This document shows positions 47,466 through 55,552 of a DNA stretch of 64,000 nucleotides, in pieces; within the stretch, counting starts at the first letter, position 1, and each line of letters starts with the position of its first letter. The stretch is from Brevibacillus laterosporus (GTDB taxonomy: Bacteria > Bacillota > Bacilli > Brevibacillales > Brevibacillaceae): contig CP033464.1 in assembly GCA_007833815.1 (NCBI GenBank), positions 1,559,501 to 1,623,500 of the forward strand, in the 5' to 3' direction. Below the pieces are notes generated by a model. That model was not told the DNA's origin, ran no database searches, and saw only the letters and a list, made by a program, of their open reading frames with translations. A program made the position numbers and the translations under genes.

Positions 47466-47651
47466 TTATTTTGATCTACTTTCCATCCAATCTTCAATTT
47501 GTTCCTTCAACCATATCGGCCCACATGAAAGTGTCGTTATCGGCTCAGGGAACTGACCGCGTTTAATGTAAACTTGCAGGTATCCCTTGGTTTTACCTGT
47601 CATTTCACAGACTTCTCCGAAGCCAACAAGATCATCTACATTCACAAGCAC
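47466..47651 (-). CDS. Small AlpA/excisionase-like HTH protein, 61 aa
   Basis: GTG start behind GGAGGAATTAAC. FGEVCEMTGKTKGYLQVYIKRGQFPEPI is a MerR-like helix-turn-helix with wing, as in AlpA or Xis proteins. Coupled to the gene before it, whose stop overlaps its ribosome site. Confidence 0.7.
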   Translation of the reverse strand: MLVNVDDLVGFGEVCEMTGKTKGYLQVYIKRGQFPEPITTLSCGPIWLKEQIEDWMESRSK

Positions 47652-47652
47652 G

Positions 47653-47820
47653 TTAATTCCTCCGTCCAAATAAAGCTGTCACAATAAGATAAGCGACTGT
47701 CACGAGTAGTATTCCTTGTTTCCACCAAGCGCTATCTGGTGTGTAAGTAGCAAGGAGAGCAAGAGCTAAAGCGCCACGGATAGATACAAGATTTCTCACG
47801 TCTAAGTTTTTGATTTTCAT
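47653..47820 (-). CDS. Small membrane protein, 55 aa
   Basis: Two hydrophobic helices (GALALALLATY, GILLVTVAYLIVTALF) and an RRN end. No strong ribosome site. It directly precedes the AlpA-like gene. Confidence 0.5.
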   Translation of the reverse strand: MKIKNLDVRNLVSIRGALALALLATYTPDSAWWKQGILLVTVAYLIVTALFGRRN

Positions 47821-47860
47821 GGTATAATTGGGATGTAGGGGGGAGGTTTCCCTCCCCAGC

Positions 47861-47995
47861 TTACTTACGGCGTTTTCCTTGGCGGGGGCGCCGTTTTTGT
47901 TTTTTCTTCTTCTTTTTCATCTTTGGATGAATAAAGTCTTTGTAGATCGTATACAGGAAGACGATAAGAGGAAGCCAATCTTTCAACCATCCCAA
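47861..47995 (-). CDS. Small membrane protein with basic tail, 44 aa
   Basis: TTG start behind a strong AAAGGAGGTGCAGAA. One helix (DWLPLIVFLYTIYKDFI) followed by a very basic C-terminus rich in Lys and Arg. Holin-like or pore-forming appearance, but unproven. Confidence 0.6.
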   Translation of the reverse strand: MGWLKDWLPLIVFLYTIYKDFIHPKMKKKKKKQKRRPRQGKRRK

Positions 47996-48111
47996 TTCTG
48001 CACCTCCTTTCTAATACTATTATAGCATTCTGTTATACAAAGTACAACGGATTATTACATATTATTACCAATATATTTTGTTTGCATGTTCGCTATCTGT
48101 TCGCCTAAAAT

Positions 48112-48123
48112 AGGAACAAACGT
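48112..48123. promoter_or_regulatory. LexA (SOS) box
   Basis: GAAC-AAAC-GTTC, exact to the Bacillus GAACN4GTTC consensus, 22 bases before the yolD-like start. Confidence 0.75.
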
Positions 48124-48145
48124 TCTTTATAGGAGATGTTTTTTG

Positions 48146-48487
48146 ATGGCTACTAAAATTCTTGATCCGCTTGTAACGAAATTTATTTTACCTGAGCATG
48201 CCGAGATGTTACGTCAGCTCCACGAGGATAAGAAACTAGTTGAGAAGCCGATCATTGAAGAGGATGAGCTAGCCGAGTTCTGTTATCGAATTTCTGACTC
48301 ACGTCAGCATGACTACGCTCTTACAATCAACTGGTGGAAAGCAACAAAAGGGGATAGGGGCGTAATTGAATCAGCTTGGGGATGGGTAGAGAAGTTTGAT
48401 TCAACGTTTAAACAGATTAAGCTAAAGAACGATGAGGATTTCTGGTGGATACCTGTAGAGGATGTAGTGAAGATTGAAAACAATTGA
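48146..48487 (+). CDS. YolD-like protein
   Basis: 113 residues from ATG 48146 (AGGAGATG upstream). KFILPEHAEMLRQL start and the FDSTFKQIKLKNDEDFWWIPVEDVVKIE end fit the YolD-like family, often SOS-induced and paired with Y-family polymerases. The LexA box supports damage control. No polymerase gene is adjacent. A broken copy lies at 54761. Confidence 0.75.
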   Translation: MATKILDPLVTKFILPEHAEMLRQLHEDKKLVEKPIIEEDELAEFCYRISDSRQHDYALTINWWKATKGDRGVIESAWGWVEKFDSTFKQIKLKNDEDFWWIPVEDVVKIENN

Positions 48488-48540
48488 AAAGGTCCCACTC
48501 TTACTTGTTTTAAAAAGTAGATTTCGTGGCGAGAAAAAGT

Positions 48541-48590
48541 TAAAAATCAAAAAGCCTCGCATTGATTGCAAGGCTTTTTGATTTTTAAAG
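48541..48590. terminator. Long bidirectional terminator
   Basis: AAAAATCAAAAAGCCT / AGGCTTTTTGATTTTT stem, convergent genes on both sides. Confidence 0.88.
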
Positions 48591-48845
48591 TAACTCAATA
48601 TAATGTTTTGCTTCTTGGGCTGTTAATTTGAGTTTATCTTGGACTAGCTTTGTTGCTTCAGCTTTTTTTCCTTGTTCAATCAATGATTGAACTTCTAAAT
48701 CTAAATGATTTTCAATAGCTAATTTTTGAGAAATTTCTCTCAATCTTATATTGGTTATTTTTATTGAAATATACAGATTTTTAAATAAAATCAGAGTTAC
48801 TATAAAAATAGTGGTCGTCCAAATAATTATATAAATACTATCCAT
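48585..48845 (-). CDS. Small membrane protein with L7/L12-like tail, 86 aa
   Basis: ATG 48845 behind AAGGAGGGGTGAT. One transmembrane helix (IIIWTTTIFIVTLILF), then a helix, then AEATKLVQDKLKLTAQEAKHYIELL, which resembles the C-terminal fold of ribosomal protein bL12. It follows the secreted protein gene at 48955 and may protect the producer. Confidence 0.6.
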   Translation of the reverse strand: MDSIYIIIWTTTIFIVTLILFKNLYISIKITNIRLREISQKLAIENHLDLEVQSLIEQGKKAEATKLVQDKLKLTAQEAKHYIELL

Positions 48846-48954
48846 ATCACCCCTCCTTAAAAAATAAAAGTGAATCATTTACGATTCACTTTACTATAAT
48901 CTGGAAAAACACTCCAGTTTCTAGATGTATATGTGGGGAATTTAATTTCTATAT

Positions 48955-49686
48955 CTACTTATTATTCCAAGCTGATTCGAACCTATATTCACAATCCTGT
49001 CTTGCTTTATAAGCTTGCCAAACCTTGTATCCTGCTGTTGCTGAGCCGCCAAGAGCAGTAACTATAGCGATAACTCCAGATGAGCCAAGGGTTGCTGGAG
49101 CTGCTAAAAGCTCGGCTACCACAGCAGCTCCTGTTGTACCAAGTACCGCATATGCTTCTTTTTGATAAGACTCCAATGTATCTACAGAATTTCTGAAATC
49201 AACTAATTCAGATTTATTATTAGAGTTTTCTTTTTTCGTTGTACTTGCACTAGGAGAATAGATTTTCCATTTAAAGGTTTTATCGGATCGGCTAATTTGG
49301 TAACCATATCCAAACCAATCGTCTTCTGCCTCTGCGATGACATTATCTTTGGCTGCTGCGTCTAGATTAAGTTCATTTTTACTAGACTGTATTTGGTTAA
49401 CAGGTTGTATTGTAACAGCCTTTTTTTCTGCTTCTTCTACTTTTATTTTATTGTTGACTTTGTCATATGTTGCTATTGTGACTTCTTCTCCTGATGTCAC
49501 TTTTACTTTACGAAGCTCTTCATTATCTTCTAAAACCTCGGAGGTAATTTGTTTACCTTCTATTACGATTGTTTCGATTGATTGAGATTGGTGTGTTTGA
49601 ACGTTATTGATTTCAGATGCGTGTGATACGTTTTGAGAGAATAACAAGGCAGTACATAGCACGGTTGGAATCAAGATTTTTTTCAA
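48955..49686 (-). CDS. Secreted bacteriocin-like protein (geobacillin-26-like)
   Basis: 243 residues from TTG 49686, with GGAGG seven bases upstream. The signal peptide ends near VSHASEIN. A Lys/Glu-rich middle is followed by a C-terminal Ala/Gly-rich hydrophobic region (AVLGTTGAAVVAELLAAPA, IAIVTALGGSATAGYKVW) able to insert in membranes. The layout resembles geobacillin-26-type large bacteriocins and the protein at 53734, but the family link is from memory and unproven. A small membrane-protein gene follows. Confidence 0.6.
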   Translation of the reverse strand: MKKILIPTVLCTALLFSQNVSHASEINNVQTHQSQSIETIVIEGKQITSEVLEDNEELRKVKVTSGEEVTIATYDKVNNKIKVEEAEKKAVTIQPVNQIQSSKNELNLDAAAKDNVIAEAEDDWFGYGYQISRSDKTFKWKIYSPSASTTKKENSNNKSELVDFRNSVDTLESYQKEAYAVLGTTGAAVVAELLAAPATLGSSGVIAIVTALGGSATAGYKVWQAYKARQDCEYRFESAWNNK

Positions 49687-49944
49687 AGTAGAACCTCCCA
49701 AAAATTTGAAATTGTAGTTACAACTCTATTATATTACAAAATTACCTATATTTACAATTTAATTCCATTAAATAACAAAACGAAGGAGAGTCGTTCAAGA
49801 TTCCACAATTCAATTTGCTACCGTGTCAAATTACTGACATATAGTTCTTACTTAATTGTAGGGTCTTTTTTTTCGTCAAAACCTCCATTTACTCGCTAAA
49901 GGATTCGACAAGGGCAGTAGTGAAGTGAGCAATGGGGTGATTTT

Positions 49945-50175
49945 ATGATCTGTTACCTGAAAACAATCCTGGTCATGTTAGATATGTCTCAGCAGGAGTT
50001 AGCTGATACACTTGGAGTTAGCCGGAATACGATCACAAGCTTAGCGAGAAACAGGTCAGTGCCAAATCTAATGCTGGCTTATGACATAGTGGATGCATTG
50101 AACGACCAAGCCGTTGAACAGGGATTAGGAAAACAATGGACGGTTGAACAAATTTGGGAAAGAAAAAAATCATAG
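49945..50175 (+). CDS. XRE-family regulator, 76 aa
   Basis: ML-type Cro/CI HTH: MSQQELADTLGVSRNTITSLARNRSVPNLMLAYDI. Single-domain. A weak GGGGTG site precedes ATG. Confidence 0.8.
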   Translation: MICYLKTILVMLDMSQQELADTLGVSRNTITSLARNRSVPNLMLAYDIVDALNDQAVEQGLGKQWTVEQIWERKKS

Positions 50176-50241
50176 TTGGACATGCAAAATCAAAGTTAAC
50201 TGTGCATACACTGTACCATTAAGGTTAAGGAGATGGTGCAG

Positions 50242-50463
50242 ATGTGGATCGTCCACCAACGTATGGCAGAGATTTGGGTTATAAATAAGACAAGAGAGCT
50301 GACTGGCTCGGAAATGACAGAAATGAGTCAAGGTCTCAGTGCGAACGCTACAAGAGCTTGGGAGATTGCGAAACTCAAAAACCTATCTTTAATTGCCAGC
50401 CTGACGAAAGACATAGAATGGCAGCATGAGTTGTGTGCCAGATTAGAAAAGATACAAGGATGA
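50242..50463 (+). CDS. DUF7667-like phage protein, 73 aa
   Basis: ATG 50242 with TAAGGAG eight bases upstream. MWIVHQRMAEIWVINKTREL and the helical rest resemble a small family common in Paenibacillaceae prophages. Function unknown. Confidence 0.6.
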   Translation: MWIVHQRMAEIWVINKTRELTGSEMTEMSQGLSANATRAWEIAKLKNLSLIASLTKDIEWQHELCARLEKIQG

Positions 50464-50467
50464 AGAA

Positions 50468-50492
50468 AGCCCCTCTCATATAGAAAGGGGAC
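50468..50492. terminator. Terminator at the right end of element 2
   Basis: CCCCTC...AAGGGG hairpin directly after the last gene. Confidence 0.6.
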
Positions 50493-50518
50493 TGACAACT
50501 GACAACCAAATTGACAAC
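50493..50518. repeat. Three TGACAAC repeats, likely integrase arm sites
   Basis: TGACAAC at 50493, 50500 and 50512, about 125-145 bases left of attachment copy 3. Same distance as the TTGACCAC pair left of copy 2. Confidence 0.55.
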
Positions 50519-50572
50519 GCCATTAAGTTTTTGAGGTAAACTAGAATGAGAGATGTTACAAAACAAAGCTTA

Positions 50573-50620
50573 TTCTACCTTGGTTTTCCGCACTTCCGTA
50601 GCACGTAATTCAAGGTAGAA
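50573..50620. repeat. Inverted repeat next to attachment copy 3
   Basis: TTCTACCTTG / CAAGGTAGAA, 10-bp perfect arms 28 bases apart, 19 bases before the attachment copy. Could be a host-factor or integrase site, or a terminator stem. Confidence 0.4.
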
Positions 50621-50638
50621 CAGCTATGTTACAATACA

Positions 50639-50677
50639 GGGCATGTGGAGTCGGTTTGCTTGTTGGAGAGAAAATAA
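50639..50677 (+). repeat. Attachment site copy 3 (rlmD 3' end)
   Basis: Reads in frame GHVESVCLLERK and stop, preceded by Thr as in rlmD (TGHVESV). It marks the junction between element 2 and the cytolysin segment. Confidence 0.78.
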
Positions 50678-50683
50678 GGATAA

Positions 50684-50731
50684 AGAAAACGGCTAAAGTC
50701 CTTGTGTAGCAAGAATTTTAGCCGTTTTCAA
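50684..50731. terminator. Terminator after attachment copy 3
   Basis: GAAAACGGCTAAA / TTTAGCCGTTTTC, 13-bp stem just after the rlmD-like stop, as expected for a restored gene end. Confidence 0.75.
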
Positions 50732-50769
50732 TCCTTCAATCTGATAAATGATTAAGCGTAAGGAGAGTG

Positions 50770-50777
50770 TTGACCAA
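50770..50777. repeat. TTGACCAA arm-site motif, element 3
   Basis: About 128 bases right of attachment copy 3. Confidence 0.45.
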
Positions 50778-50875
50778 TTTACATTACGCTAATACGATTC
50801 ATTGCCCTGGTATGCTTTAGGTTTACATCATAATCATGTAATCCTTTTTTATGTCTAGCTAGCCTCTGAAAGAAG

Positions 50876-50912
50876 GAGAGGTACTGTTTTTCCAATGGGT
50901 ACTTCTCTTTTC
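50876..50912 (-). terminator. Terminator of the cytolysin gene
   Basis: GAGAAGTAC / GTACCTCTC-type stem and a T-rich end on the coding strand. Confidence 0.6.
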
Positions 50913-52441
50913 TAGTGGCTAATACTAGCTGATGGTTGTAATGTAGTTCCTCCAATTGAAACTTTTATTTCATTAGTTAATGGAACATTGTATTCATCTA
51001 TAATCGTTCTCCACCATTCCCATGCTAGACCTGTACATTCTCTAGCAAGAATTCTTATGTTTTTAGAATTAGGTGGAAGTGGTATTACGGTAGAGAAATG
51101 AGCTGTTTTGCTTTGGTAGTTTCCATCCCAAGTTTTGTGGGTAAGTACCTCATTTCCATCTTTATCATATGAAAATTCATCCCAGGATACTTCAAATTGA
51201 GCAACGTATGCACCATAATGATCAAGAAGGATTTTACCTTTAGAATATTCTGTAGAGGTAGTCTCAATATAGTCTGTATTATTATGAATAGCAGCGATTG
51301 AATTATCTTTTAAGAAAATACTAGTATATGAAATAGGGTATGCTGGATTTTTTAGACTAAATTCTGCATTATCTTTAATAATATTTCGTATTTCATCAAA
51401 GTCTTTTGTGACAACTTTGTTATGCTCTTTTGAATCTCCCCCTAATACTACAGCAGTAAAGGAGCTATCTTCAAAAATGTCTTTGTACTGTCCGCTAGCT
51501 TCTACATTGGTATTCTTGAGTAAGGCTTTAAATGCAGCTTGTACATCTTTGCTCTTAGAGGTTGTTTCTAATTTCACATAAATGGTTCTGCCATAAGCTA
51601 CATTTGACACCATAACAGGTGGAGCTTCATCACTTACCCCTTTACGGATCAGTTCCTCAAAAGTAACACTATCATCAAAGAGGTCTGATGGATTGTTTGG
51701 TAGCTCTGCATTTACCGTATAAAATATTTGCTTATACGCAGCAACCATTACTTTCTTCTCTCCACTAGCAATAGCATTAAAGTCAATTCCCAGTGAATTG
51801 TTAAGAATTTTAGAGTTAACATTAAGAGCACTTGCTATTTGATCTTTGCTATAAACCATGGATTCTGCATACTGTAGTCTTGCAGGTAAAGTATTTGTTG
51901 TTGAATACTTTTCACTCCAAGTAGATACTAATTCATCGATTGCTCCAGATACATTACCAAATGTTGGGTTTTCAACCGTTATTGTATTTTCTCTTTTCAT
52001 CCCAGGTAAATCTATACTAATATTCAAGGGTTTTCTCTTGGCCATTAATAAAGTAGGTTGATTTGCCACAAAAGCGTCGTTTGCAAGTTGCATTGCGCCT
52101 GGATAGGTACGATTCGCCATAGAATCAATAATGGAAATATCCACTGGTGAAGTTGTAAGTGATTTTTTCTCTCGTTTAACCACTATAAATTTACCATTTG
52201 ATTTAACACCTTCTGTTGGAACATAACTATCTATTTGATCACCATTTACTGCTAAAATATCGTGAACATTATAGTTTAAGTTAGCTATTCCAGTATCAAT
52301 GTCAATAGGCTTGCTTGTTTCACTGTCTACATTAGTATTAGGTTTTTCAGCAAAAGAAATAAAAGGATAATTAATAATGCATAAACTTGTGCTTAAGCAA
52401 ATGAGTAATTTTGTTGCTTTTAAACGGTTTAGAATTCTCAA
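50912..52441 (-). CDS. Cholesterol-dependent (thiol-activated) cytolysin
   Basis: 509 residues, normal for the family. TTG start with AAAGGAG ten bases before it. A signal peptide ([19 protein letters not shown] core, cleavage near ISFAEK) precedes the mature toxin. Domain 4 has the complete undecapeptide [11 protein letters not shown] (residues 468-478) and the Thr-Leu cholesterol pair in GGTTLQP (500-501). Membrane-inserting helices lie in the middle ([14 protein letters not shown] region). The secreted monomer binds cholesterol and forms large pores in eukaryotic membranes. It is closest in type to alveolysin/laterosporolysin. It is the only gene between two rlmD-end repeats. Confidence 0.96.
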   Translation of the reverse strand: MRILNRLKATKLLICLSTSLCIINYPFISFAEKPNTNVDSETSKPIDIDTGIANLNYNVHDILAVNGDQIDSYVPTEGVKSNGKFIVVKREKKSLTTSPVDISIIDSMANRTYPGAMQLANDAFVANQPTLLMAKRKPLNISIDLPGMKRENTITVENPTFGNVSGAIDELVSTWSEKYSTTNTLPARLQYAESMVYSKDQIASALNVNSKILNNSLGIDFNAIASGEKKVMVAAYKQIFYTVNAELPNNPSDLFDDSVTFEELIRKGVSDEAPPVMVSNVAYGRTIYVKLETTSKSKDVQAAFKALLKNTNVEASGQYKDIFEDSSFTAVVLGGDSKEHNKVVTKDFDEIRNIIKDNAEFSLKNPAYPISYTSIFLKDNSIAAIHNNTDYIETTSTEYSKGKILLDHYGAYVAQFEVSWDEFSYDKDGNEVLTHKTWDGNYQSKTAHFSTVIPLPPNSKNIRILARECTGLAWEWWRTIIDEYNVPLTNEIKVSIGGTTLQPSASISH

Positions 52442-52689
52442 GTAACATCAACTCCTTTTGGTAAATCATACCGTCTATTTTTGGTATTTAGTATAGTTCC
52501 AGAGACTCAACTAGTTAGTAATATATTATTATGAATTAAATAAAGAAAGTGTCCGAATGAAGATTAAAAGTCAAAAGGACCATAATAATTCATTTTAAAA
52601 ATAGTGCTTTAGTTGTATCTTCCTGGGCTAATCAGTGAAGGAATTAACTAGCGAGTAAGCGTATCTTAATTGTCGATTTTGATTACTCT

Positions 52690-52749
52690 AGTCATGTGGA
52701 GAGTGTGGCTTTGCTTGCTAAAAAAGGAACAGGTATCTTAAAACGTTGA
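52690..52749 (+). repeat. Attachment site copy 4 (rlmD 3' end)
   Basis: Reads [19 protein letters not shown] and stop. Bases 52693-52716 equal 17294-17317 exactly. The tail and the following ~170 bases resemble those after copy 2, so both descend from one element family. Confidence 0.85.
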
Positions 52750-52819
52750 TATAACAATGATTTTTGCTATATAACAGTGATTTGGATTTGAGTATAACAG
52801 GTATCGAAATAATGGATTG

Positions 52820-52827
52820 TTGACCAA
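52820..52827. repeat. TTGACCAA arm-site motif, element 4
   Basis: 127 bases right of attachment copy 4, in a segment alignable with 25752. Confidence 0.5.
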
Positions 52828-52883
52828 ATTCATAAAACTATATCACAAAAGAGTAAAAGGCACCGGATAATTGATCTGGTGTC

Positions 52884-53145
52884 TTATTTTGTGGTGCCAG
52901 ATGCTTTGGGTTGAAATATGGATTCAAATTTATTAGCAGCTTCTTTATCTGCTGATTGGAGGGCGTCCCCGTAGACATTCCTCGTGGTAGAAATACTTAG
53001 GTGACAATGCCTTTCAGAAATTATCTTGGCGTGTACTCCCTGATTAATTAGAATCGTTGCAGAAGTATGACGCAAATCATGGAATCGAATATATCGCAAA
53101 TTTGTGCTTTTTTAAGAAAGTTCGAAACCAAAGATATAATGATTC
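52884..53145 (-). pseudogene. Integrase C-terminal remnant (element 4)
   Basis: Contains RFHDLRHTSATILI (His, Arg), an altered box-II end (ERHCHLSIS in place of ERLGH) and the nucleophile Tyr in RNVYGDAL. It ends EAANKFESIFQPK. A frameshift near 53100 separates the upstream VSNFLKK part. The rest of the gene is gone. Confidence 0.85.
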
Positions 53146-53149
53146 TGGA

Positions 53150-53425
53150 TAAAATGACTTGCCATGTCATCCGTAAAGGTGGCTACGTTGCTGATCTGGG
53201 TTAAGCTAAGTGGGTTGATTGAGAAGTACAGTCTAGCTAAATATGACAAGGAGGAAATAACAGTGAAACCAGGGGTAGCAAACGAAATTATTAGCCATTT
53301 ACAAGGGCAATGGGCTTTCTACAATCAAATGGGCATGAAGGATAAGGCTGTGAGGATTGGGCAGTTGGCAGATGAGTTGAGGGTTGCTAGTGGGCAAGTC
53401 GTACAGAATAAATATTTAACCATAA
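53150..53425 (+). pseudogene. Lysin C-terminal remnant, copy 2
   Basis: CHVIRKGGYVADLG then a stop, followed by SGLIEKYSLAKYDKEE and GQLADELRVASGQ. These match the end of the intact lysin at 42541 (CYAIHKGGYATD, GLIEKYGLATYDKEE, GELADRVRVASGQ). Directly joined to the integrase remnant. Confidence 0.8.
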
Positions 53426-53518
53426 CCTTAAAAATTAGAGGAATCCCCCTTTCAATAAAACGTGCTAATCAAACTTAATTAATTGTTCAATGCGTTCTAT
53501 ATGAAAGGGGGGAAATAA

Positions 53519-53568
53519 CAAAACCTTTGAATTTTTTTCTAATCAGGCAATCCAGATTAAAGGTTTTA
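53519..53568 (-). terminator. Terminator of the second bacteriocin-like unit
   Basis: AAAACCTTTAAT / ATTCAAAGGTTTT-type stem right after the small membrane-protein gene. Confidence 0.6.
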
Positions 53569-53724
53569 TTGGCTAAGATAAGCTTTTATTGCTTTATAAA
53601 CCATGTTAAGGGTTATAGCCAACAATATCACTGCTATTCCTCTTGCTTTTTTATTTCCCCACACCTTATATAAAGCATATATACTTGAGGCTAGTATAAG
53701 TAAGCAGATAATAATATCTATCAT
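53566..53724 (-). CDS. Small two-helix membrane protein, 52 aa, possible immunity protein
   Basis: ATG 53724 after AAGGATTAACT, nine bases from the secreted-protein stop. Hydrophobic IIICLLILASSIYALY and IAVILLAITLNMV helices with KKARG between. Size, topology and position fit a bacteriocin immunity protein; inferred from context only. Confidence 0.55.
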   Translation of the reverse strand: MIDIIICLLILASSIYALYKVWGNKKARGIAVILLAITLNMVYKAIKAYLSQ

Positions 53725-53733
53725 AGTTAATCC

Positions 53734-54528
53734 TTAGTATGGTGTAATTTTATTTTTTAGTAGGTCATACGCATCTTTAAGAGCTTCTTTACCTGCATTC
53801 GAGGCATTGTAGAGTTTGACTGCATTCCAGCCTGCTACCCCTGCTTCTGGAAGTAGCAAAATGACGGTTTCCCAAGTTACCAAAGCTGCACCTATCATTG
53901 ATGCAATTGTGACTTGTGCATCTATTATATCTGCATGTTTACTATCAACTTTGTCTGCATATCTAATGAATTTGGATGCATTACCATTACCATTGCTATA
54001 TTTTACTAATCCTTTACCGCTAGGCTCTTCTAAAAAATCATTTACCTTTGGAAAAGCCTTAAGATAATAATAGTCGTCATTAATCTCATTATAAGTGATT
54101 ACTCCCGCACGACCGCCACTCTCACCTTTAAAGGCTTTTGCAAAGGAAACCCTATCTTCACTTGCTGTAACTGGTTGATTTAAAAAGTCTTGAGACAATT
54201 GTTCACCGTTAATAAAAAACTTTTTATCATTAGTTATCTTAATCTCGGTAACTTTTCGGTCAGTAGTGTTTTCGTTTTCATCATTATAGTATTTATTTTC
54301 TGTTATGGTTATCAATTTTACTAAGGTTTCTTCTGAATCTTTCGTTACTTCCCTATAAACCTTTTCAATTTCTTCTCCGATTTCATTGCCTTCGATATCT
54401 AGTATCGGATTTTTTTCATCATAAAGCAGGTTACTTGATTCAGCTCTTACGGACTGAATACTTTGAATGCCGAACATGCTACAAATTAGCGCAAAAACCA
54501 TCATTAAACTTGTCATTTTTTTTAGCAT
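53734..54528 (-). CDS. Secreted bacteriocin-like protein (geobacillin-26-like)
   Basis: 264 residues, ATG after CTAGGAGGACTATT. Signal peptide with core MMVFALICSMFGI and cleavage near SVRAES. A charged beta-rich middle is followed by KFIRYADKVDSKHADIIDAQ and an Ala/Gly hydrophobic region (VTIASMIGAALVTWETVILL). Same build as the 48955 protein. It forms a two-gene unit with the small membrane protein downstream. Confidence 0.6.
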   Translation of the reverse strand: MLKKMTSLMMVFALICSMFGIQSIQSVRAESSNLLYDEKNPILDIEGNEIGEEIEKVYREVTKDSEETLVKLITITENKYYNDENENTTDRKVTEIKITNDKKFFINGEQLSQDFLNQPVTASEDRVSFAKAFKGESGGRAGVITYNEINDDYYYLKAFPKVNDFLEEPSGKGLVKYSNGNGNASKFIRYADKVDSKHADIIDAQVTIASMIGAALVTWETVILLLPEAGVAGWNAVKLYNASNAGKEALKDAYDLLKNKITPY

Positions 54529-54760
54529 AATAGTCCTCCTAGTTCATATGAAAAATACTTACAATCAACTGCCTTATTAGCAAAAAAATACCAATTAACA
54601 GTTTAACAATAGACTACTTTTCGACTTTTTTCTAGACTTTTCCATAAATCTGTCATAATACAATATTGCTTATGTATTTTTGTCATTATTTTTTCGTTGC
54701 ATAATCTCCCCATCGTCCAATAAAACAGAAACACACATTCGTATTTAAGGGGATGTTTAT

Positions 54761-55099
54761 ATGGCTAGCAAACTACTTGATCCGCTTGTAACAAAATTCA
54801 TCTTGCCCGAACACGCCGAGATAGATACGTCAGCATCACGAGGATAAGAAACTGATTGAGAAACCTATCATCGAAGAGGATGAGCTAGCTGAGTTTTGCT
54901 ATCGGATATCTGACTCACGTCAGTATGACTATGCTCTTACAATTAGCTGGGGAAAGAGACAAAAGAGGGCAGAGGCGTGATAGAATCCGCTTGGGGATGG
55001 GTAGATAAGTTTGATTCAACGTTTAAACAGATCAAGTTGAAGAATGATGAGGATTTCTGGTGGATACCTGTTTAGGATGTAGTGAAGGTTGATGTGTAA
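54761..55099 (+). pseudogene. Broken copy of the yolD-like gene
   Basis: Nearly matches 48146-48487 at the DNA level but has several indels (for example GAGATAGATACGTCAG in place of GAGATGTTACGTCAG), a shortened NWWKATK region and an early TAG near 55073. The upstream LexA-like box is degraded. Confidence 0.85.
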
Positions 55100-55143
55100 T
55101 TTAATTAAGAAAGTTGTCTCCTCAACTACGCTTACCGCATAAG

Positions 55144-55182
55144 GGACATGTTGAGAGTGTGACACTTCCGATTTGTGAATAA
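55144..55182 (+). repeat. Attachment site copy 5 (rlmD 3' end)
   Basis: Reads GHVESVTLPICE and stop. The frame upstream gives LPHK, matching FPHT of RlmD, so homology extends leftwards. Followed by the same type of terminator as rlmD. Confidence 0.8.
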
Positions 55183-55199
55183 GCTCCATAGAAACGACG

Positions 55200-55226
55200 A
55201 AAACCCTTGGAACACAAGGGCTTTTA
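55200..55226 (+). terminator. Terminator, near copy of the rlmD terminator
   Basis: AACCCTTG-GAACA-CAAGGGC with T run; compare 17336. Confidence 0.75.
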
Positions 55227-55248
55227 TCATCTCTATATAATGTTGTGA

Positions 55249-55284
55249 TGACCACACAAACTCTTGATTTTTAACTTTGACCAC
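55249..55284. repeat. TGACCAC and TTGACCAC repeats
   Basis: At 55249 and 55277, about 102 and 130 bases right of attachment copy 5, like the pair at 17391. Confidence 0.5.
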
Positions 55285-55339
55285 GGATTGATCACATGGA
55301 AATCATGCTATCTTGTTGGCTTTCGAAAGCTTCATTAAT

Positions 55340-55510
55340 TCAATCAAAATGATCAACAGCTTCTTGTTGTATATTGATAGTGTCATGAGCGTAGACATTC
55401 AGGATCATAGACATTGGTATGATCGAGGCGGTCAGCAACCACCTTCACATTCTGACCCATCCGCAACATAAGCGTCGTATGTGTAAGCTTTTTATCGTGG
55501 AACCGTAGGC
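55340..55510 (-). pseudogene. Integrase C-terminal remnant (fifth element)
   Basis: Frame 1 reads FHDKKLTHTTLMLRMGQNVKVVADRLDHTN; after a shift frame 2 reads SMILNVYAHDTINIQQEAVDHFD and stop. These are the HxxR, second His and Tyr segments of a tyrosine recombinase, with substitutions and a frameshift. Confidence 0.75.
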
Positions 55511-55552
55511 AGTTTCATTATTTTTCTAAAGTGGCCTGTCAGACGCAAGGCG

